Made by a program: the position numbers and the translations under genes
Part shown: piece after piece, positions 33,875 through 45,159 of the stretch
Layout of the letters: every line of letters begins with the position of its first letter
Position numbering within the stretch: position 1 is the stretch's first letter
Source of the DNA: Dendrolimus kikuchii
Taxonomy: Eukaryota; Arthropoda; Insecta; Lepidoptera; Lasiocampidae
Length of the DNA stretch: 64,000 bases
Assembly (NCBI GenBank): GCA_019925095.2
Contig: CM034406.1
Location: forward strand, 9,551,388 to 9,615,387
Direction of reading: 5' to 3'
The notes under the pieces: model-generated
What the model was told of the DNA's origin: nothing
The model's input: the letters and a program-made list of their open reading frames with translations, nothing else
Databases searched by the model: none

Positions 33875-35124
33875 TAGCTGGGCATTAACTCGTTAATCCG
33901 TTAATCGTTAATTAACGAAGTTATTAGCATTTTGAGTAACGGATTAACTTTTAAGTTAACTTAAAAATATGTTAACGGACTGGTTAACTTCCGTTAAATT
34001 TCCCAAAGTCCGTTAATCGTTAATCCAGCACTATCACAATCACAATCTGTTTATTAAATATAATACTGCAATACCCTCAAGCGCTGCAGTTTAACGTCTT
34101 TTCTTCACGGGCGAGGATATTACAGCCGAAACGAGCCTCGCTTTCACACGAGAGCTTCAACATATTGTTACGACCTAGGTGCCGACAAAGACAAATTCAC
34201 ACCTGCAACCCTGTAGTAATACATTTTATTACCTTTTCGGCATTTGGACTTCTTTTGTTTACTTTGTGTTTAAAATTGTGATTAGAAAAACAGCCCATTG
34301 TGTATTGTAATCTTTTATGGTAGTCATTAGCCAGGTGTGATTCTAGGAAATTCGGTCCATGCGGCCGAGCAGACATATTGCATTTGTACAGCATAAAGCA
34401 ATACCCCAATTGAGAGATGAGGCAGTCAATCGATAACCACAAGCAAAGCAAAACGTGTGTACATTCGGTAATCTATTTAGTGACGGACTTTGCGCGTGTT
34501 ATTGAATTGTGCATTACGTTTGGACTGGTTGTATTCAGTTATATTTGTACATGTGTTATATGTGTTTGTATAGTTCTAATAAAATCTATAATCATTCCAA
34601 CGGCATTTTAATTCGAATCCTGTAACTCGTAACAATATTAATGTTCATGAAGGGGAATATTCATATTATGCCAGATGACTAAATTGACAGATAAATTGGA
34701 CGGGTTAGTATCGTTTCGTCTAAGATGTAAGTGGTCTATGTAGCAATTCGTCTAAATAGCAATTGGTCATTATATAATATAATCATCAAAGCATCTATCA
34801 AAGCGTCTTAAAATTAGTTCGTCTAATTAGTGATTCGTCCAGAACGCAACTAGTCTACCTTAATAAAATAAATTCTAAACCTTAATCCAAATGAATAAAC
34901 AAACGTTGTTTATCAACATGCCTATATTAAACACTCTAATAATTATACCCGGCTTTTTTTGTTTCTAACCTGTTAACTTCCAGAATCAAGAGTTTTTATA
35001 AGAAGATGCATTTTTTATCACGTGTTAACGGATTAACAATTAACGTTAACTTGCGTTAAATTTTCTGAAATATAACGCTTTCACTTTTAACGAAGTTAAC
35101 TATTTGATTAACGATGCCCAGCTA
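33875..35124 (+). mobile_element. hAT-like non-autonomous element rich in GTTAAC motifs, with nested solo LTR
   Basis: Ends TAGCTGGGCAT (33875) and its inverted copy finishing at 35124. Subterminal regions on both sides are filled with GTTAAC/CGTTAATC motifs. The flanks (ATAAGCAT and ATAATTAT if the ends are set one base inward) could be an 8-bp TSD with two changes. Similar in design to the hAT element at 16260. No transposase. The solo LTR at 34166-34634 sits inside. Confidence 0.7.
34166..34634 (+). mobile_element. Solo LTR, Ty3/gypsy-like, ATAT target duplication
   Basis: Begins TGTTACGACC and ends ACTCGTAACA (inverted ends TGTTACG/CGTAACA), 469 bp, flanked by ATAT at 34162-34165 and 34635-34638. 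An AATAAA lies near the 3' end (ctAATAAAatc), supporting plus orientation. It aligns with 50125-50627 in reverse orientation. There is no internal gag/pol, so it is a recombination remnant. Confidence 0.88.
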
Positions 35125-35923
35125 TAATTATAAGTAGCAGTCACAACTAGTATTAAGCTTAAACATGAAAGAAAGTTCGTTGAGTAGTTTCTACTCTGTT
35201 ATGTTAATTACTTTCTGATTCGAGATGCTACTGGACAGATTTTCAAGAAATTAAAGACGAATACGAGATGTTTTTTATTCCAAAAATTAGGTATTTACAG
35301 CAAGCTTTTAATCCGCAGCATAAAACAAAACCCTTAAAGACTACATAAAAATAAATAAACAAATAACAAAAGACAAGAATAGATAAAAATAAAAAACAAA
35401 AATTGAAGAAACAACAAAATGTAAAAGAAGATAAGATTGCCGGTTAGAAATCTCCCAACGATAATAGTAGTATATGTGTGCAGTAGATTTTAGATTTTAT
35501 TCTAAAAGCAATTCCATGTGTATTCTGTTATTGTTATTAAAAATATAAACGTAAAATCCGTTCCTAGATGTATGAAACTTTTGAATGAGTTAACAGGCGC
35601 ATAGATGAAACACTGGAATGAAATTAACTGGCCTGGTCTGGCTCTGCTTATCATCTAATCCATAAAATTTATAAATAGTAGTTCCTATCTAAATTATTCA
35701 GTTTTATGTTAATGCCCGACTTGTTTGTCCGCGTGACTCTGAATTCATTAGATGCTTTTTTGCAACTGATTCTGCAATAAATAGACAAGGAGTAGTTCAG
35801 TATGCCTTTTTGTATTAATATAGAGCAGAATAACATTTATTTAGTATGTATTTTATTAATACAAGTCTTAGAGAACGTTCCATGTAGTTTCCCTTGCATA
35901 AACAATAACTACTCTTGAACTAA
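35125..35923. other. AT-rich intron, nothing recognised
   Basis: No coding or element signature supported. Confidence 0.5.
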
Positions 35924-36192
35924 TCGTGTTTTGTAAGATAAGTGACAGTTCCAATGGCCCAGTTCCCCCTCCTATCCCATCTTCCCTATCCCGTACCCCT
36001 ATTCCATTCTCCTATCCCATCCCATTCTTCCTGTCTGATCCCTCTAACTCCTTGTACCCTGTCATTCCTATCCCATCCTAAAGGCTGGCAATGCGTTGAC
36101 TTCACCACTGGTGTTGCGAATGTCTATAGGCGAGGGTAACCGCTTTCCTTTAGACGGGCCGTCTGCCTGTTGCTAGCTTGACAATAAAAAAT
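35924..36192 (+). mobile_element. SINE-like element, S2 family
   Basis: Head TCGTGTTTTGTAAGATAAGTGACAG, core CCCCTCCTATCCCATC..., then GGCTGGCAATGCGTTGACTTC and the tail GTCTATAGGCGAGGGTAACC ending GACAATAAAAAATA. It sits about 75 bp downstream (in gene sense) of the donor of SGSM exon 36267-36430. Confidence 0.75.
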
Positions 36193-36266
36193 ATCTTCTC
36201 TCTTTATAGAATCAAAAAAAATTTGGATATTCATGAAATAAGAAAATATAAGATAAAGTAACTTAC

Positions 36267-36430
36267 CTAGATTGTGGAGGCGCTTGTGCCAGCAAAGAAC
36301 CAGAACCCCGTTTGCAGAGAGGCGGGCGTGGTGCCGACGGACGCCGCTCGACCCCTGAAGCCGAGCGCGTCGCTGGTGCACCTTCAGCAGCCAAGACGCG
36401 TGCTGATACTAACGCAGCTTCTGGGCAATG
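36267..36430 (-). CDS. SGSM1/2: SGSM1/2 homolog, internal exon (RUN-domain region, linker)
   Basis: Most upstream recognisable exon of the SGSM-like gene in this window. On the minus strand the acceptor is tttctttctag followed by codons reading HCPEAALVSARV; the donor is CTAG|gtaagt. Length 164 bp, entering in phase 0 and leaving two bases (AG) that pair with the first base of the exon at 7256 to make an Arg codon. The peptide begins like the conserved Cys-Pro-x-Ala stretch of SGSM RUN domains, then becomes an Ala/Pro/Ser/Arg-rich linker (ERRPSAPRPPLCKRGSG), where family members vary in length. SGSM proteins are cytosolic regulators that bind Rab/Rap GTPases and carry a TBC GAP domain. Seen: splice signals, phase and open frame. 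Inferred: gene identity, mainly from continuity with the next exon. GC content is higher than the flanks, as expected of coding sequence. The preceding exon was not found. Confidence 0.82.
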
Positions 36431-37512
36431 CTAGAAAGAAAAACTAGGATAAATATTCTATTACAAATTTATGAAATATTAGAAACTATAGGGATTTCCC
36501 CGCGGCTTTGACGCGTTTTAACCCTAGCATATATTTTTAAGCCTAGTTTATTTTGAGAGTTAACATTTATTCAGCTTACATTACATTATGTCTAGGTACT
36601 ATTCGTCCCCGGAAAATTACGATCCGTCAAGCCAAAAAATCATTTTCTGAGATAAAAAATGTCAGACATTCACATTATTGACTCCACGTACACACAAAAT
36701 TTCATACAAACAATTCGTGCCGTAGCTTTTCCGAGAAAGCATAATAGACATAATATATCTATATCATATATTATATGTATAATAATAATATTGATTAATT
36801 AAAAAACAACATGTCTACTTTAGTTAAAATCATGTTAACTTATCACTTACATTTTAACTTAGTTCAGTAAAAATTAGGTGAAGTATAGCAATGTACTTCA
36901 TTAATTATTTAATTTATTTGATACATCAAAATGAGGACTATACCCATGAAACCCAACAAAATAGTAAGCCAATAAGTCAACATCAGAAAAAAATTAGATT
37001 TCTATCGCATTCAAAGTAAATAATGGCGCGTTAACTAAAAGTGGCAGTGAAATAATTACTTATTTAGTATTTTCTTAAGTTTTCAGGACTAGTACAAATA
37101 ATTACTAAAAACTGGCCGAAACGTCGCACGTCGTCGACGTCGTCTTCGTCAAAAATTAAAACAAAATACGGCGCTTCAAACCGTTAAATATTAGCTGACA
37201 TTATTATTTCGGGCCTTTGCCGCGGTTTTGTCGTAAGCGATTTTTTTTTATGTTTAAGGCTTGGCAACTAGGCCTTTAAGCCAGGCGCCGTTGTATTGTA
37301 GGCTACAATCGACGTCATTCAACGGAGTTCTTGTGAAAACTCGAAAGGCCACATTTGGCTATATAAATCACATTTCTCGCAAAAACACATAATTACTACT
37401 CAAAAACTATCAATATCCTACAACTATTGTTCATTTTAGAGTAATTTTACACATTTTTAGAAAATAAAATTGCGCAGCACGGCGTCTCCTTTCAGTTCCC
37501 GCCAAAAACTCT
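36431..37512. other. Probable SGSM upstream intron, unassigned
   Basis: No further SGSM exon found. A segment near 37225-37240 (TTTTGTCGTAAGCGA) repeats the end of the hairpin at 37513. Confidence 0.4.
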
Positions 37513-37710
37513 GTCGTAAGCGACATTTGGACCTAAGTATGTTTTTTGTTGCAAAAGGCATCTTAAACTATTATTTTGTTTTAAGACTTAGTTTTAGTTA
37601 GATTAGAATGCTGCTGCTGCTGTATCAAAAACTGAGTCTTAAAACAAAATAATAGTTTAAAATATCTTTTGCAACAAAAAATATACTTAGTTCCAAATGT
37701 CGCTTACGAT
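37513..37710. repeat. Long imperfect hairpin (about 83-bp arms)
   Basis: Left arm about 37513-37595 (from GTCGTAAGCGACATTTGG to TTTTAAGACTTAGTTTT) pairs with the right arm about 37627-37710, with roughly 10 differences by eye; spacer about 31 nt containing GCTGCTGCTGCTG. The arm end GTCGTAAGCGA also occurs at about 37230 and a shortened inverted copy at about 37726. Could be a foldback/MITE element. No TSD established. Confidence 0.8.
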
Positions 37711-39494
37711 AAAATGGCGGTTACTTACGATAAAGTAGCTGTTACTGGGTTCTTCTGGATTTATTTTTTACACTGTGCAACAGGAATACTTAAAAAATAC
37801 TTATAATTTTAATTTTCTACTGTACAGATTCTACTCCCTTCTGAAATGATCTAATATGAACCTATTTTATGTTTTATAAAATGTAAGAGAAAAAACAGGA
37901 CTAACCTTTAAATACCTATTGACCTTCGCATGAATCAAACGGATTCCTAATATGGGAGAGAAGCCTACTCCAGAAAATAACAAGGCAATTCCTTTGCTTG
38001 TTGCGTGGCCTTGATAAGAACCCAAATATAAGTATATTATACGCAGCCTATAAGTTAGCTCAGGGGTTTTTAGGGATTCCATTTGACTGATTGCTCCTTA
38101 GAGCGTAAACATGTTTGACTTAGCAAGATAACAAGAGTTGAGAACTTTGTAGGTTTCTGTATGTAAAGACGGGATCGTGTGAAATCACGTGGAAGGACAG
38201 TATTAGGAACTTCTATACGATGCAGCCTTCATGTTTGTGATACTGCATAAAAACTGCGAGAGATTCGCGTACACTGGTACGGCCGTGTTTTAGGTGTTGG
38301 TGGATTATAAACGCCGTAGGATGCGTCCGGCATGATGGTGTACGCCATCGGTGTATTGGTATTCGCGCACAGCGTATGCCGCGTTAGGCGTCTGAAGGAA
38401 ACCATTATAATGCATTTCATAATCATTCTTCGATCGCGTACACCATCACGCCGTGGCCAGCCTAGAGCGTTTATAACAAGTTATCGCCTTGCGGAAACGA
38501 ATTAGTTATGTGGAGATCAAATATCTAATAATAACGCCTTTGACAAATCCGCGTAGAAGAAGTAGACTCAAAAATGCTGGCTTGAAAATCGTGAAAGATG
38601 ATACACATGGTCTAACTATAAGATATGCTTTGAATGTAGATGATGATCGGTGACTAAAGTTGCAAGGAAAAGTGCCATGTAAGTATCAGCAAAATGGAAT
38701 TTCGATAAACATGATTTCACTACAACTTTCCACCCGAATTTACTTGCATAAACTTTGAACACGTTGTTAGGAATTGTTTGCACCGTGTGTTACGTGGGCG
38801 CGCCATGCTGACAAAATGGTTAATGAAAGCGATGTACTATTTCAGTTAGTATTATTGCTAGTGATGTGCTAATTTAGTTGATATAATGCCTCACTAGCCA
38901 TTGCACATCACTATGTGCGTTAACAACGTTGTTCGCAAAAAAATCATAATTTCGATAATAAAAAGTATCGATAGACGATCTAAAGTACACGTATTATTTT
39001 ATACTTAATTTGTGCGCCTAGCAGACGTTGTCCTGATCTGAAAAAATAAAAATCGAGAACCGGATTTCAGCGCCACCTACAGGTTCCAATTGTGAGTCTA
39101 AATCATTCCGGGATCTATTCAAACATACACACAAAAATTACATCAAAACTGGTGAAGCTGTTTTTAAGTTTTAGCCATACTTACGAACAGGAATTGATTT
39201 TCGTACGCAGGTAATATATAAGAAGAAGAAGATTTCATGATAATGGATTCACTAATCACTGCGCACATGAACCATAAAAGTTATAATTACTTTAGACTTC
39301 TTTTTGTTTCAATAATTGCTTATCGGAAAAAACATAAGAGAGTACTAAACGACAGGCCTATGTGACAGGTGACAGAGCGTGACGTCAAACGGCAGGTCGA
39401 TGGGTCTATTATCCGCTGCGACAATCAAGAATTAGCTGTTTGCACAACGAATTGCTATCTACTAAATGACTGAATGTTTTTGTTTTATTATTTA
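37711..39494. other. Unassigned; one decayed dispersed element near 39000-39235
   Basis: About 39000-39235 has phrases typical of lepidopteran non-autonomous repeats (CAGCGCCACCTACAGGTTCC, ATTCCGGGATCTATTC). A 71-codon minus frame at 37867-38082 has no identifiable domain. Confidence 0.4.
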
Positions 39495-40198
39495 TTAGCT
39501 TTTATCCGCGGCTTCGCTCGCGTTGAAAAAGGTCATGTATGTCATGAAGTGGTCATGTTATAATTCTTAGAAACCTCGAACTTGATTTTTGAAGTGAAAC
39601 TTCTATATAGACGGGTCTTAACGATTTTTCGCTCACGAAAAAGCGTCACGGCCGCGTGTTCTAATACTTACACTTTTAAACTCGTGATATCTTTCGAATG
39701 GAATGTCCGAATTGAATAATTCAAAAAGTTATATAAAGGTCAAATTGAAGCAGTCTTGAATATGAAGTAATTTATTTTGATAAGGATGAATACCAAGATA
39801 CAAACAAAGAGCCTTTTCTAGCGGCGGCATTTTAATTAAATTTTTAAAGTAAAAGAACACTTATTTGTGGCATAACTATAATATTTAGACATATGCTGTC
39901 GAGACACTTTTTGTAAATAATGATGTGTTCTGCAAAGTCGTAGTACATTATTTTATTCTATCATCAATAGTTTTCGCAGCGCACGCGATTTTAGGTATTT
40001 TTTTTACACCTTGGGTTACATTATTGGAGTTTTAGTAAGGATCCCTAATTTTTTGTAAATATAATATAGCCTATGTCACCCGGGGATAGTGGAGCTTGCC
40101 AACAGTGAAAGAAATTTTCAAATCGTTTCAGTAATTTCGGAGCCATTTCATGCTAACAAAAAACAATCTTATCTTTCCTCTTTATAATATTAGTATAT
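39495..40198 (-). mobile_element. Non-autonomous Helitron, uninterrupted copy
   Basis: The minus strand starts near 40198 (TACTAATATTATAAAGAGG) and ends ACGCGAGCGAAGCCGCGGATAAAAGCTAA before T, a GC-rich hairpin and a CTAA terminus (39495-39498 on plus). It is the intact counterpart of the split copy at 14443-20170 and confirms the empty sites of the R1 and hAT insertions there. No coding capacity. Confidence 0.78.
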
Positions 40199-40687
40199 AT
40201 ATTTATTATAAAATTAATTAGATATTTGCATATTATAAAAAGCGTAAGATTCCAGCGCAAGGAAGTTGTTTAATAAAATTGGGAGCTGGGTTGCCCTAAA
40301 AAGCGCTATATCCTCCGAAGGCGCTAAATTGGCACTCCCGGTGAATCGAGCGCCAGGGAAGTCCCGTAAACAAGAAAGCGAGCGAGGATATACCTCGTCC
40401 TCCGACGACCTCGTCCCTCTAATACGTAAAATCGCGTTCTGCGCATCGGTAAGTGCGATGTTCCGAGCCGCCATTAATGGAGACAAACTTAAGTTTGCAT
40501 CGAACTTATACCTCTGCTCTCCACGTGGCTGGGCATCACTGCCTCTAGTTTTTTGTTTGATAAAATAAATATGTTTAAATAAAAAATGCATTCATTAAAA
40601 TGTACCTAACCTAACCAAATCATAATTTGCAGTAAACCTGCGAAAAATCGAAATGTGTGCTAGGACACATATGAGAAGTGAAACTTC
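40199..40687. other. CpG-rich unassigned block with a 125-codon minus frame
   Basis: About 40280-40560 is much richer in CpG than the surroundings. A minus-strand frame (40214-40591) spans it, with segments such as MAARNIALTDAQNAILRIRG, but no recognised domain; a plus frame overlaps it. It could be part of an unclassified element or a decayed host exon/promoter region. Confidence 0.3.
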
Positions 40688-40830
40688 AACGGACAAGTGG
40701 AAAAACGAATCGCAACGGACAAGTTGAAAAACGAATGGCAACGGATGAGTGGAAAAACGAATCACAACGGACAAGTGGAAAAACGAATGGCAACGACGAA
40801 GTGGAAAATCGAATCGCAACGGACAAGTGG
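40688..40830 (+). repeat. 26-bp minisatellite, about 5.5 units
   Basis: Tandem units near AACGGACAAGTGGAAAAACG plus AATCGC/AATGGC, with a few substitutions and one short unit. Confidence 0.93.
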
Positions 40831-40854
40831 ATCGAGGGAGCTCCCTAAGGAGTT

Positions 40855-41335
40855 TTACCTCAGCTGGACTGTTGCCATGAGAGGGGGATGAATTTAATGA
40901 TGCCCACCATAGAGCGACACAAAGCACTAATTGAGAACGGGCGACGGGTAATATAAAGCCCGAGGGGAAGGATCCCGGCAGGCCGGGATCGGCGGTTCGC
41001 GGCGGCCTACGCTATCTTACTGCCGTTTCGTAACGTGTTATGGCTGGGAGAGAAGAAACGGCGAAAGAAACTTCCCAGCAACACGCCTAATCTATCCTGT
41101 GGGGGGGCTATGTCTCCTAACGTCCCTCGCAGGGACGTGGAGATCTTGATTGGCGGCGCCTGAGACGCCGCCGTCTGTGTCTGTCTGTCCGTGCCTGCCA
41201 GCCTGCCGTCTTAACCGCGGGCGGGCTGATCCGGGCCAGCCGTTTTGTGATAACATCGACCCTGTCCGTGAGGACGTTACGCGGTCGTCGTACGAGAGCC
41301 TTTCGCCGGGAACTAATTATGAGAGGAACACGTTA
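40855..41335 (-). mobile_element. Jockey-type LINE 3' end, 5'-truncated
   Basis: The minus strand at about 41335-41260 reads RRPRNVLTDRVDVITKRL, the extreme C-terminus of a Jockey-type ORF2. The 3' UTR that follows matches that of the copy at 46250-47040 (the block around TAACACGTTRCGAARCGG at 41030 and 46370). GC-rich. Confidence 0.65.
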
Positions 41336-42242
41336 AAATTGTTGCTGTTGTGTTGCCATAGCGATGTACTTGTTATTACAAGCTTTTATTTAACTTGTAA
41401 TGGATGTATGTATGTAAATTTGAATTTGACCAACTTCCCGGTTTTCGATTGAGCTGAAACTTTGCACGCATATGTATATCGCGTGACAATGCAATAATAT
41501 GGTACCATGGAGCTGATCTGATGATGGAGTCGGAAGGTGGCCATAGGAACGCCTGTACTAAACAAGATAGACCCGTCGTGTTTGGGCTCGTTTTACTTGT
41601 CTTGGCTAGCACTCTGCTGCTACATGATATCCAGGATCTCAAAAGCTTGTATTTAAAAACCTTTTTAAAAAAGCTTATTGAATTCCATCGGCATCTTTTC
41701 GGCTATCTTTCAAGAGCAGTATAATTACGGACGAAAGGTCTCCCTATATTCTGGCACCCAATTCTGCTACTACCATCTTGTCAAAGTCGCCAAACACTAT
41801 CGTCTCAATCCTAGGTTTGCCTGATTTCGGTATTCTGTTAATAACAACGGCGTGACCGTGGTAAGCCACTCTATCTTTATAAATAATTATAAGCGAAAAC
41901 TCGAGAAATAAATGTTTAAAAGTTTTGGTAGGTTTTCAATATTCATTTCTCAGTCTCTTCAGTTTTGCTAATGATGAAACCATTTTGTCCACTATTATTC
42001 CACCGTGACAATATCGAGAAGATATGGTGGATTTAGTAGAATATATGACACGAATGTATGACACTATCGCAATAGGATTGTACTTTGAATATCTTCGCAA
42101 CGCTTAGATATTGAATTAGGAGCACTGAGCCCAGTTATAGAACAGTCTATACCCCTGACAATGTGTATGCAAAATTCGTGACTATCTGTTATATATATAT
42201 ATAGTTAAGGTGTGAAAACGTCACAAACAAACTCACATTCGC
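41336..42242. other. Unassigned dispersed-repeat sequence
   Basis: About 41376-41700 (ACCAACTTCCCGGTTTTCGA...) looks like a non-autonomous repeat with AAGCTTTTATTT/AAGCTTGTATTT near both sides. The sequence around 42225-42258, CACATTCGCATTTATAATATTAG, is a Helitron 5' start on the minus strand. Confidence 0.4.
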
Positions 42243-42405
42243 ATTTATAATATTAGTTAGCAGCGCAGTGACTCTAGGTTCGATTAAGGCTTCGTAAATT
42301 TCGTAAATGAACTTTCCATTATTTACTATGGTCTGGGTGTCTAGGATCGACCTTAGGGTGGTTCGTTGGTTACCCACAACACAAGCATAAGTTGCTTTAG
42401 CTTGG
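42243..42405 (+). mobile_element. tRNA-SINE body (second type), headless copy
   Basis: Contains GGTTCGATTAAGG, TTATTTACTATGGTCTGGGT and TTACCCACAACACAAGC, matching the minus-strand copy at 29340-29560. Confidence 0.6.
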
Positions 42406-43029
42406 GAATATACAATAAATATAAAGATATATAAAGATATTTTTAAATCTATTATTATTGTTATGAATTAAAAAACTAAACTTGAAAAAAATTAGGTAAT
42501 TAAATAGTTAAAATAAACTAAGATATAAATGAGTTAATATAAACTATGTAACAAATCGCTGCCAGAGAAGCATGCCTGCCTAGAAAGCTAGCTTTAAAAC
42601 TTGATTTTAATAATAAATATAGGTATAACTCTATAAAGCCTAACGAAATTTAACTACAAAGTGTTTAAAATACCATTTCGGAGATGATTCTGAATTATTA
42701 AACAGCAAATTTCTTCAATTAAAATATTTAGCTGACAGGTGACGCTGGCAAAACTTGAAATTTAAATCCACTTGAAATTTAATAAATTTTATGGAAATAT
42801 TTTAGACGTTATTAATCCTGCCCAACCTCCTAAATGGAAATATTTCATTTAGAAGAAACTGGATATTATCAGATATCTAAAGGGATTTTGTTTGTATTCG
42901 AAAAATACAATTATTTGAACCATAATAACTTCTAAAGAATTATGTGCTCTCAATATTATAAATAACACATAAAAAGTCAGCTCAGGCTTCCCAACTTCTT
43001 TTTTGATTGCTAGAGTACACCAGAGAAAC
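42406..43029. other. AT-rich, nothing recognised
   Basis: No coding or element features supported. Confidence 0.5.
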
Positions 43030-43165
43030 TAATGGCTCATTTGATTGTATTGATGATGAAGTGGTTACTGTCGTCACCTATGAATATTTACAATACAAGG
43101 GGTGTCACCAGCGTACTGTCGGCATCGAAGAAAGTTAATGACATCTTTTTTTAAAACCCTCAGGG
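43030..43165 (-). mobile_element. LINE 3'-end fragment (same family as 16795-19386)
   Basis: The minus strand aligns with about 19240-19330: TTCGATGCCGACAGTACGCTGG corresponds to the CGAGGCTGGCAGCGGGTTGA region, followed by the shared ATAGGTGACGACAGTAACC tail. Confidence 0.5.
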
Positions 43166-43194
43166 AACTCAGCTGGGTGTTCATTCCTACTCCC

Positions 43195-43390
43195 TTTTTT
43201 TATTACATGAGTTCAGCAGACAGGCAGACGGCCCACCTGATGGAAAGCGGTTACCATCGCCTATGGACATTAGTAACATCAAAAGTGGTACCAATTTGCT
43301 GCCGCTCTCTAAAGAGGGACTAGAACCTAGCCACTAATGCCGGAACAGAACTCAAGGTTGTTATGGCGGCATGCTCTAGACCAGGGGTGC
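43195..43390 (-). mobile_element. SINE, S1 family, 5'-truncated
   Basis: Starts with a short T-run and ACATGAGTTCAGCAGACAGG; continues through the S1 body to GACCAGGGGTGCATGC. The head is absent. Confidence 0.7.
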
Positions 43391-44622
43391 ATGCAATGCG
43401 ACTTTCTTGAGCACCATTACGTACTAAAGCGTAATGTTTTAAAGAAATGAGGATTTCGTGCGTAAACCCTACAACTCAAACAGGTGTGGAAGGTTCAAGT
43501 TTCATACAACCGGTAATTATGATATGTATAGGATTTCTCACAAAGTTTTACTTGACCGTCAGTAATTGACACAGTAGAATCAACTACCAGCGCTTACTGG
43601 CAAGAGTGAAATGAAAAGCGCTTTGAAATACATTGTATTTATAAAAAAAATGGAATATTAAAGGTAAATTTTTGTCAAATTTATTGGCTTCGCGGTTAAA
43701 CGTATCAATTAATCATATAGACGAACTATAATTCGATTAAACCTCATACATAATGCATATCCATTGAGCTGAGTACCTACCCACTGTTCAAACTTCACAA
43801 GAGTAACAGACTATTATGAGGTTCCCTTAATATTGTAAACTTCACGTTTTGTCTCCTGGTAACTATTAATACTGGTGGCTATTATAGAGGTCTGATTACC
43901 TAATCGATACCTTTCACTTTGCAAGACCTAAGCCTTTACTTATCGACCTATATATAATAGCTAGATGAAGAAGCTGAACAACCGGGACATGAAGCGGAAA
44001 TTTGGAAAGCCCTACATTCAGCCCCAAACTGTAATTAGCTGACGAAGAGGTAGTGAAGAAAAATCTAGTAATACAATTTTTATTTATATTTAAATAACCT
44101 CACGCAATTTCGCCTGGAGCATAAAATTTCATTGTATTACGTAATACGTTCCCAAAATGAAAGAAGACACACTTAAGAAAAAAAAGAATATATTACCTCT
44201 AGGAACATGCTCGTATAACTTTCAAGTATTTTCAAGAGAATCCCTTACGCGAATCGTTTGTAACAGAACTTTCATTAAAATTTTCTGTTTTGGAGCCAGA
44301 ACATATTTCCAATGTATAGTATTATGAATAGCATTTTAATATAGTTTAAACCAACTTAAGTTACAGTAACCACTTTTTATTGTGATTATTAAAGGTTTTA
44401 TTATAACCGAGCGTGTCGTATGCTCATATATGGATTATACACGCATTATATTTTTATATTAATAATGTGTATACGAGTATTATGCGTGTATACCTACCCT
44501 ATTTCGGCAAGTAGTGTCCTATCATATTTCGAACAGGTCAAAGTCCTAATATAATAATTAAAAAGTATCGCAAAAGGTGGGTGTTTAATTACATAATATT
44601 TTTTATGTAGGTACTCTTTTTC
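43391..44622. other. AT-rich, nothing recognised
   Basis: No coding or element features supported. Confidence 0.5.
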
Positions 44623-44630
44623 AAGGCTTT

Positions 44631-44940
44631 TTTTTTATTGCAGGAGTTCAGCAGACAGACAGACGGCCCACTTAATGGAAAACGGTTACCATCGCCTATG
44701 GACATTTGCAACACCAAAGGTGCTACAAATGCGCTGCTGCTCTCTTATGGGTCACTGGAACCTGGTCACTAATGCCGGAACACAACTCAAGGTTGTTATG
44801 GCGACATGCTTTAAAACAGGGGTGGTAGCCATCCAGTCACGCAAATGCCCTACCACCTGGCTGTGGGTTGTTTAGTCGCCTCTTACGACAGGCCGCCCGT
44901 CCGCAGGAAATTGTATTCTTTCTCCGTTCCTGCACGGATA
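44631..44940 (-). mobile_element. SINE, S1 family, full length with TSD AAGGCTTT
   Basis: Flanked by AAGGCTTT at 44623-44630 and 44941-44948. In sense orientation it starts TATCCGTGCAGGAACGGAGA and ends GAACTCCTGCAATAAAAAAAA. It defines the S1 unit as about 310 bp. The minus-strand frames it generates are not genes. Confidence 0.88.
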
Positions 44941-45159
44941 AAGGCTTTGGATATTTATGTACCACGGCATCCTCGCTGCAACTTATTTACAGTGGCTTGT
45001 TCTTACTCGTGTCTTTTACCAATGTCATGTTCCAACAAAAACTAAAATCTAATATAATGAAAACAAATTTGATCAAACTGAACCTAGACACTGTTATAAC
45101 ATTAGGGTGGGACTGGCATTAGCTGTTTTAAGAACAGGTAAAAACTGTTTGAAGCGTGG

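Noticed and set aside
37867..38082. 71-codon minus frame considered as the missing upstream SGSM exon
   Set aside because: Only vague similarity (an Ala-Leu-Leu-Phe stretch), and the conserved motifs expected before the CPEA exon are absent.
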